Below the pieces are notes generated by a model that worked only from the letters and a program-made list of their open reading frames with translations, did no database searches and was not told where the DNA came from. This document shows, in pieces, positions 1 to 5,830 of a DNA stretch of 5,830 nt; the first letter of the stretch is position 1, and each line of letters opens with the position of its first letter. Origin of the DNA: Deltaproteobacteria bacterium (GTDB taxonomy: Bacteria > Desulfobacterota > Desulfobacteria > Desulfobacterales > C00003060). The DNA is taken from contig JAFDGP010000168.1 of the NCBI GenBank assembly GCA_019309245.1, forward strand, positions 1 through 5,830. Reading direction: 5' to 3'. A program made the position numbers and the translations under genes.

Positions 1-63
1 TTGATCGACGGTCTTGCGGAAGCCGCCTTTGTGGGCGGCAAGGGGATCAAGGCCTCGGTTTGA
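1..63 (+). CDS. 3' end of an unidentified gene (C-terminal 20 residues)
   Basis: Frame 1 is open from the window edge to a TGA at 61-63 and encodes a tail ending in GGKGIKASV. Third codon positions are mostly G or C, like the genes downstream, which favours this frame; frame 2 has an immediate stop, while frame 3 is also open here. The stop lies only 18 nt before the chosen fba start, so this gene and fba are probably cotranscribed. The visible tail is too short to assign a family, and I do not recognise it. A sugar-metabolism enzyme would fit the neighbourhood, but that is only context. Confidence 0.5.
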   Translation: MIDGLAEAAFVGGKGIKASV

Positions 64-71
64 CAATCCAT

Positions 72-76
72 GGAGG
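72..76 (+). promoter_or_regulatory. Ribosome binding site of fba (decides the start)
   Basis: GGAGG lies 5 nt upstream of the ATG at 82. An in-frame ATG at 70 overlaps this motif and has no purine-rich sequence ahead of it, so the ATG at 82 is the better start. The choice changes the protein by four residues only. Confidence 0.75.
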
Positions 77-81
77 CAGAT

Positions 82-1077
82 ATGAAGGTCAGTTATAAAA
101 CATTGGGGCTGGTCAACACGCGGGAGATGTTTAAAAAGGCCATGGAAGACGGGTATGCCGTTCCGGCCTACAATTTCAACAATCTGGAGCAGCTCCAGGC
201 GATCATTCACGGATGTGGGAAATCGGGCTCTGCGGTGATTTTGCAGGTCTCAAAAGGGGCCCGGGAGTATGCGGACGAAACATTGCTGCGCAACCTGGGA
301 AAAGGGGCGGTGGAGATGGCCGAAGCGCATGGCTACCGCATCCCCATCGCCCTTCATCTGGATCATGGCGACAGTGTCGAGTTGTGTGTTTCATGTATCG
401 AGGGGGGATTTTCGTCGGTCATGATCGATGGATCGCACCACGATTACGAACATAACGTGGAGTTGACCAAGGCTGTGGTAGACTATGCCCACCGGTATGA
501 TGTGACTGTAGAAGGAGAGTTGGGGGTGCTCTCCGGGATTGAAGACGATGTCGAGGCGGCCAGGTCCATTTATACCCAACCGGACGAGGTCGAAGACTTC
601 GTGAAACGAACCGGCGTGGACTCCCTGGCGATTTCGATCGGGACCTCTCATGGGGCGTACAAGTTTACACCCGAGCAATGCAGTCAAAACGATCAGGGCG
701 TGCTGGTACCGCCGCCGCTTCGATTTGACATCCTTGAAGAGATCGAACAACGGATTCCCGGCTTTCCTATCGTCTTGCACGGGGCCAGCAGCGTATTGCG
801 CAAATATGTCGACCTGATCAATCAACACGGCGGGGCACTGGAGGCTGCTGTCGGGATTCCCGAAGACCAGCTTCGCAAGGCGGCCGGATCTGCGGTATGC
901 AAGATCAACATCGACTCCGACGGGCGCCTGGTTGTCACGGCAATGGTCCGAAAGGTCTTTGATGAAAATCCTGCCGAGTTCGACCCGAGAAAGTATCTGG
1001 GCCCGGCGCGGGAAGAGCTGATGCACATGATTATAGAAAAGAACAGGAAGGTCCTGGGCAGTGCGGGCCGGTATTAA
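82..1077 (+). CDS. fba: Class II (zinc-dependent) fructose-1,6-bisphosphate aldolase
   Basis: This cytosolic enzyme reversibly cleaves fructose 1,6-bisphosphate to dihydroxyacetone phosphate and glyceraldehyde 3-phosphate, in glycolysis or gluconeogenesis. From the ATG at 82 it is 331 residues, a complete single TIM barrel. Visible family motifs in order are VPAYNFNN (27-34), HLDHGDS (92-98), MIDGSH (114-119), VEGELG (143-148), IGTSHGAYKF (186-195), VLHGASS (231-237) and KINIDSDGRL (274-283). By comparison with studied class II aldolases, D94 is the likely catalytic acid and H95, H190 and H233 the zinc ligands; these residue roles are transferred, not tested. The sequence resembles the roughly 320-residue aldolases of Bacteroides-type anaerobes more than the E. 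coli FbaA form. After HGASSV it reads LRKYV, where relatives I recall have a Pro-Gln-Glu-like segment. The gene closely follows an upstream gene and is separated from pta by 134 nt. The family call is secure; preference among ketose bisphosphates is inferred from family. Confidence 0.97.
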   Translation: MKVSYKTLGLVNTREMFKKAMEDGYAVPAYNFNNLEQLQAIIHGCGKSGSAVILQVSKGAREYADETLLRNLGKGAVEMAEAHGYRIPIALHLDHGDSVELCVSCIEGGFSSVMIDGSHHDYEHNVELTKAVVDYAHRYDVTVEGELGVLSGIEDDVEAARSIYTQPDEVEDFVKRTGVDSLAISIGTSHGAYKFTPEQCSQNDQGVLVPPPLRFDILEEIEQRIPGFPIVLHGASSVLRKYVDLINQHGGALEAAVGIPEDQLRKAAGSAVCKINIDSDGRLVVTAMVRKVFDENPAEFDPRKYLGPAREELMHMIIEKNRKVLGSAGRY

Positions 1078-1121
1078 ACGGTGCCGACACGATTTGAATT
1101 GAGTTTCTTAAGAGGGTTCAT

Positions 1122-1149
1122 CCGGACCGCCAACTGAGAGTCGGTCCGG
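1122..1149 (+). other. Inverted repeat (RNA hairpin) in the fba-pta gap
   Basis: The arms CCGGACCG (1122-1129) and CGGTCCGG (1142-1149) are perfect 8-bp complements around a 12-nt loop, in which ACT (1133-1135) and AGT (1139-1141) could add a short inner stem. The hairpin begins 45 nt after the fba stop. It is GC-rich like an intrinsic terminator, but what follows is GGGGCGATCG rather than a run of T, so it is at best a weak or factor-assisted terminator. It could instead be a 3' stabilising or processing element that sets fba mRNA apart from pta-ackA-pyk, or part of the pta leader. I saw no convincing -35/-10 pair or sigma-54 site in the rest of the 1078-1211 gap. Confidence 0.4.
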
Positions 1150-1197
1150 GGGCGATCGTTTCGTTGGATTTCGTGCTGGATTAACCGGGGCATTTCC

Positions 1198-1203
1198 GGG
1201 GAG
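1198..1203 (+). promoter_or_regulatory. Ribosome binding site of pta
   Basis: GGGGAG ends 8 nt before the ATG at 1212, a good spacing. It sits inside the second copy of a CCGGGG repeat (1185-1190 and 1196-1201). The CCGG cores could pair with each other across a 7-nt loop, but only over 4 bp, so masking of this site is a weak possibility. Confidence 0.6.
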
Positions 1204-1211
1204 AAACAGTC

Positions 1212-3350
1212 ATGGCAAAAAACCTCTTTATTACGGCAACCGAGGCCAGGAGCGGAAAGTCAGCAGTATGTCTGGGGGTCATGGAAATGCTTCTCAGGCA
1301 CGTTGCAAAGGTGGCGTTTTTTCGTCCGGTGATTTATGTGGACACGGCAAGCGACGCCTACATCGATCCGGATATCAATCTGATTGCGACCACCTACAAG
1401 CTCGGCCCCTCCTATATGGACATGTACGCCTATACGACCACCCAGGCCAATGATCTGATCAGCCTGGGCAAGTCTGAAGACCTGATCGAAGGCGTTGTCG
1501 CCAAGTACAAGGCCCTTGAAAAGGACCATGACTTTGTGTTGTGCGAAGGCACGGATTTTTCCGGTGCCACCTCGGCATTTGAATTCGACCTCAATGCCGA
1601 GATCGCCAACAACCTCGGGTGTCCCGTTATGCTGGTGGCCAAGGCCCACAACAAGACCGTGGATGCGGCCATCCAGTCCATTGAGATGGCGGTTGACTCC
1701 CTGCTGGATGAAGGCTGCGATGTGATCGCCACCGTGGTCAACCGGGTCAACACGGATGACACGGTTTCCATTGTCGAACGCCTGAAAAAAAAGCCGTGGG
1801 CCGCCGAACAACTGATCTTTGCCATCCCGGATGAAAAGTCACTGGGCAACCCCACCATGGCGGAGATCGCAAAGCTGTTGAATGCCAAGGTCCTGTACGG
1901 AGAAAAAGAACTGGACCGCCATGTACACAGCTTCGCGGTAGCGGCGATGCAGCTCCGAAATTTCCTGGAACGCATCGACCACGGGACTCTGGTGATTACC
2001 CCGGGGGACCGGGCCGATGTGATTGTGGCCTGCCTCGCGTCCGCGACCTCGGTATCCATGCCCAAGATCGCCGGACTGTTGTTGACCGGCGGTCTGAGGC
2101 CGGAGCCATCCATTCGCCGGTTGATTGAGGGGTTTCCCTATGCCTTGCCGATTTTGAGCGTGGAGCACGACACGTTCCCATCGGCCAGAAAGGCGGACAA
2201 CGTTCATGCCGGCATCTCTCCGGAAAACACAAGAAAGATTACCCGGGCCCTGGAGGTCTTTGAAGAGCACGTGGACACCGGGGCCCTGGCACGAAAGATC
2301 CTGGAAAAGGAAACCTACATCGTCACCCCGAAGATGTTCGAATACGGTTTGATCCAAAAAGCAAAGGCCTGCAAGAAACATATTGTCTTGCCCGAAGGCG
2401 AAGAAGAGCGCATCTTGAGGGCTGCCGAGATATTGCTCCGCCGGGAGGTGGTGGACATAACCCTTGTCGGGCTTGAGACCGAGATTCGGAAAAGAATCGC
2501 CCGCCTGGGCCTTCGCATGGAGGACGTGCGGATCGTCGATCTGTACCAGAACCCTTATGTGGATGACTTTGTCGAGACATACTTTGAGTTGAGAAAACAC
2601 AAGGGGATCACCCGGGAGATCGCACGCGACATGATCAGCGACGCAAATTACTTCGGGACCATGATGGTGGCCAAGGGGCACGCGGACGGCATGGTCTCCG
2701 GCGCGGTGCATACCACGGGTGATACCATTCGTCCTGCCTTTGAGATCATCAAGACCGAGCCCGGGATCTCAATTGTGTCCAGTGTATTTTTCATGTGTCT
2801 TAAAGATCGGGTGCTGGTGTATGGGGATTGTGCGGTGAACCCGGATCCGAATGCTGAACAGCTGGCTCAAATCGCATTAAGCTCCTCCCGGACGGCAAAG
2901 ACCTTCGGTATCGAGCCCCGCGTGGCCATGCTGTCGTACTCCACCGGGGCCTCCGGAAAGGGAGAAGATGTGGACAAGGTCCGTGAGGCCACAAGGATTG
3001 CCACGGAAATGATCAAGGAAATGGGGTTGGACGCGATCATCGAAGGCCCTATGCAGTATGACGCTGCGGTGGATCCGAGTGTGGCCCGAACCAAGATGCC
3101 GGACAGCAAGGTGGCGGGCCGGGCCACCGTATTCATTTTTCCGGACCTGAATACCGGAAACAACACGTACAAAGCCGTTCAGCGCTCTGCCAACGCGGTG
3201 GCCGTGGGTCCGGTCTTGCAGGGGTTGAAAAGACCGGTTAACGACCTGAGTCGTGGATGCACGGTGCCCGATATCGTCAATACCGTTGCCATTACCGCCG
3301 TCCAGGCCCAGGCGCAACAAGGGGGATCGGGTGAAGGTCCTGGTCATTAA
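1212..3350 (+). CDS. pta: Phosphate acetyltransferase, long three-domain form
   Basis: Pta interconverts acetyl-CoA plus phosphate with acetyl phosphate plus CoA in the cytosol; paired with acetate kinase it yields ATP during acetate formation, or activates acetate in reverse. At 712 residues it matches the long E. coli-type form (about 714). The N-terminal part (about 1-200) is a BioD-like P-loop fold with SGKS at 14-17. The middle part (about 225-345) is a DRTGG domain, with GDRAD at 265-269 and LTGGLRPEP at 291-299. The catalytic PTA domain (about 375-705) opens at LIQKAKA (380-386), followed by VLPEGEEERIL, and ends with NDLSRGC and PDIV. S680, R681 and D687 correspond to active-site residues studied in the archaeal short Pta. 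In E. coli the N-terminal domains carry allosteric control by NADH, PEP and pyruvate; the same here is inference. The ATG at 1212 follows a good ribosome binding site. The last six codons and the stop overlap ackA. Confidence 0.98.
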   Translation: MAKNLFITATEARSGKSAVCLGVMEMLLRHVAKVAFFRPVIYVDTASDAYIDPDINLIATTYKLGPSYMDMYAYTTTQANDLISLGKSEDLIEGVVAKYKALEKDHDFVLCEGTDFSGATSAFEFDLNAEIANNLGCPVMLVAKAHNKTVDAAIQSIEMAVDSLLDEGCDVIATVVNRVNTDDTVSIVERLKKKPWAAEQLIFAIPDEKSLGNPTMAEIAKLLNAKVLYGEKELDRHVHSFAVAAMQLRNFLERIDHGTLVITPGDRADVIVACLASATSVSMPKIAGLLLTGGLRPEPSIRRLIEGFPYALPILSVEHDTFPSARKADNVHAGISPENTRKITRALEVFEEHVDTGALARKILEKETYIVTPKMFEYGLIQKAKACKKHIVLPEGEEERILRAAEILLRREVVDITLVGLETEIRKRIARLGLRMEDVRIVDLYQNPYVDDFVETYFELRKHKGITREIARDMISDANYFGTMMVAKGHADGMVSGAVHTTGDTIRPAFEIIKTEPGISIVSSVFFMCLKDRVLVYGDCAVNPDPNAEQLAQIALSSSRTAKTFGIEPRVAMLSYSTGASGKGEDVDKVREATRIATEMIKEMGLDAIIEGPMQYDAAVDPSVARTKMPDSKVAGRATVFIFPDLNTGNNTYKAVQRSANAVAVGPVLQGLKRPVNDLSRGCTVPDIVNTVAITAVQAQAQQGGSGEGPGH
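3319..3325 (+). promoter_or_regulatory. Ribosome binding site of ackA, inside pta
   Basis: AAGGGGG ends 5 nt before the GTG at 3331 and lies within the last codons of pta. It supports the GTG as the ackA start and fits translational coupling of the two genes. Confidence 0.6.
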
Positions 3351-4548
3351 CAGCGGAAGCTCTTCCATCAAGTACCGCCTGTTCGATATGGATCATGAGA
3401 CGGTCCTGGCGTCCGGACTGGCTGAAAGGATCGGCGAGGCGCAGGGGGCCTTGACGCATCGAGCCAGGACAGAGGGCTCGCTTGAGGTTGTTCACCAGGG
3501 CCGGGAGCTTATTGCCGATCACCGCCGGGGCCTTGCCATGATCGTTGCGTGCCTGGTGCATGAGGATTACGGCGTGATCGCCCACACCTCGGAACTGGAT
3601 GCGGTGGGGCACCGGGTGGTTCACGGGGGAGAGATGTTTAAGGCCCCGGCCGTCATCAACGACGAGGTGATTCAGGCCATCCAGGCCAACGTGGCGCTTG
3701 CACCGCTTCATAATCCGCCGAACCTGACCGGTATCGAGGTGGCCCGGTCGATTTTCGCCGAGGCGGTTCAGGTGGCCGTCTTTGACACAGCCTTTCATCA
3801 AAGCCTGCCGCAAAAAGCCTTTCTTTATGCCATTCCCTACAGCCTGTATGAAACTGAAGGGGTGCGCCGGTATGGATTCCATGGGACCTCGCATGCCTAT
3901 GTTGTCGAAGAAGCCTGCCGCTATCTGAGCCGGGCGCCCGAGACGGTGAACCTGATCTCGATTCATCTTGGAAACGGCGCCAGTATGGCCGCCGTTCAGG
4001 GAGGCCGTTGCGTGGACACCACCATGGGAATGACCCCCCTGGAAGGGTTGGTCATGGGCACGCGGTGCGGCGACGTGGACCCGGCCCTGCCGTTTTTTCT
4101 GGCGGATCACCTGCATCTGTCACTGCGTGAAATTGATACCCTGCTAAACCAGCAAAGCGGGCTTAAAGGGCTTTGCGGGATGAACGATATGCGGGAAGTA
4201 ATGACACAAAGGCGCTGTGGCGACGAGCGGGCCGACATGGCCATGCAGGTTTATTGCTACCGCATCAAGAAATATATCGGGGCTTACTATGCCGTGTTGG
4301 GAAGGCTTGATGCGCTGGTCTTTACGGGAGGGATTGGAGAAAATGCGGCCGATGTGCGGGAGCTGTCGTGTTCCGGGTTGCACGCGATCGGCATTGAACT
4401 GGACAAAGACGAAAACGCCCGGCCGGCCGAAGGCATCCGGGATATCGGAGTCGCCGGCACGCGGGTGAGGGTGCTGGTGGTTCCCACGAACGAAGAACTC
4501 AGGATCGCCCGGGAAACCGCCCGGGTGGTCCAGGCCCTGGAAAGATAG
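3331..4548 (+). CDS. ackA: Acetate kinase (GTG start, overlaps pta)
   Basis: AckA transfers phosphate between acetyl phosphate and ADP, giving acetate and ATP, and is the partner of Pta. The GTG start gives 405 residues, the usual family length, and puts the hallmark KVLVINSGSSSIKY at residue 2. An upstream in-frame ATG at 3253 would add 26 residues ahead of this conserved beginning and is rejected. Motifs in order: N7/S10/S12 in the first phosphate-binding loop, GHRVVHGG (93-100, R95), PLHNPPN (125-131, H127), VFDTAFH (150-156, D152), RYGFHGTSHAY (180-190, H184), IHLGNGAS (211-218, H212 and N215), MGTRCGDVDP (242-251, R245), GMNDMRE (283-289, D286 and R288), FTGGIGEN (331-338) and TNEE (386-389). 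These match the catalytic and nucleotide-binding positions of the Methanosarcina enzyme, so activity is expected. Cys246 stands where Ser is frequent. The 20-nt overlap with pta and 5-nt gap to pyk indicate one operon with translational coupling. Confidence 0.98.
   Translation: MKVLVINSGSSSIKYRLFDMDHETVLASGLAERIGEAQGALTHRARTEGSLEVVHQGRELIADHRRGLAMIVACLVHEDYGVIAHTSELDAVGHRVVHGGEMFKAPAVINDEVIQAIQANVALAPLHNPPNLTGIEVARSIFAEAVQVAVFDTAFHQSLPQKAFLYAIPYSLYETEGVRRYGFHGTSHAYVVEEACRYLSRAPETVNLISIHLGNGASMAAVQGGRCVDTTMGMTPLEGLVMGTRCGDVDPALPFFLADHLHLSLREIDTLLNQQSGLKGLCGMNDMREVMTQRRCGDERADMAMQVYCYRIKKYIGAYYAVLGRLDALVFTGGIGENAADVRELSCSGLHAIGIELDKDENARPAEGIRDIGVAGTRVRVLVVPTNEELRIARETARVVQALER
4539..4544 (+). 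promoter_or_regulatory. Candidate ribosome binding site of pyk, inside ackA
   Basis: GGAAAG in the last ackA codons ends 9 nt before the ATG at 4554. It is a modest match, and with the 5-nt intergenic gap pyk may rely partly on coupling to ackA translation. Confidence 0.4.
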
Positions 4549-4553
4549 CAGAC

Positions 4554-5830
<1,277 letters not shown>

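Noticed and set aside
60..65. TTGACA, a perfect -35-like hexamer ahead of fba
   Set aside because: A -10 element at normal spacing would fall on the fba start codon at 82 or later, so transcription would begin inside the gene. The only TAT-rich match (81-86) is too close at 15 nt and overlaps the ATG.
1185..1201. CCGGGG repeat before pta as a possible hairpin or riboswitch
   Set aside because: Only 4 bp can pair and the 134-nt gap shows no recognisable riboswitch core; noted only with the pta ribosome binding site.
1839..2711. Long open frame on the minus strand opposite pta (290 codons)
   Set aside because: It lies wholly antisense to a clearly conserved gene, its translation shows no family motif, and such frames are expected opposite G/C-ending codons. 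The same holds for the minus-strand frames at 391-1026, 3292-4116 and 4287-5129.
3253..3330. Upstream in-frame ATG as the ackA start
   Set aside because: It would add 26 non-conserved residues ahead of the hallmark acetate kinase N-terminus, lies deep inside pta, and the GTG at 3331 has its own ribosome binding site and gives the usual length.
4506..4525. Direct repeat CGCCCGGG (4506-4513 and 4518-4525) near the ackA end
   Set aside because: It reflects two Ala-Arg codon pairs in the AckA C-terminal helix and has no sign of being a regulatory or mobile repeat.

Overview
The window is an ordinary central carbon metabolism locus from a bacterium. All genes lie on the plus strand and coding density is high. 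The codons are G/C-rich at third positions and look alike from gene to gene, so nothing suggests recent transfer. The protein style would fit a Desulfobacterota-like or related anaerobe: a Bacteroides/anaerobe-type class II aldolase, a long three-domain Pta, an acetate kinase with a GMNDMRE motif and a PykA-type pyruvate kinase. That placement is inference and cannot be settled from this sequence alone.

Layout: (1) 1-63, the last 20 codons of an unidentified gene. (2) 82-1077, class II fructose-1,6-bisphosphate aldolase (fba), starting 18 nt after that stop and so probably cotranscribed with it. (3) 1078-1211, a 134-nt gap with one clear 8-bp inverted repeat and the pta ribosome binding site. 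(4) 1212-3350, full-length phosphate acetyltransferase (pta). (5) 3331-4548, acetate kinase (ackA), with a GTG start inside the pta 3' end (20-nt overlap). (6) 4554 to the window edge, pyruvate kinase (pyk), 5 nt after ackA and cut off within its C-terminal domain.

How the genes work together: the aldolase links hexose bisphosphate to triose phosphates in glycolysis or gluconeogenesis. Pyruvate kinase makes pyruvate and ATP from PEP. Pta and AckA convert acetyl-CoA through acetyl phosphate to acetate and ATP, or run in reverse to activate acetate. Three of the four identified enzymes therefore sit at substrate-level ATP steps or their direct feed. The pta-ackA-pyk spacing strongly suggests one transcript, while fba may belong to the same or a preceding transcription unit.

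I found no RNA gene, mobile element, CRISPR array, or undescribed system. The most informative detail is a residue signature in the pyruvate kinase that in this family marks K+-independent enzymes.
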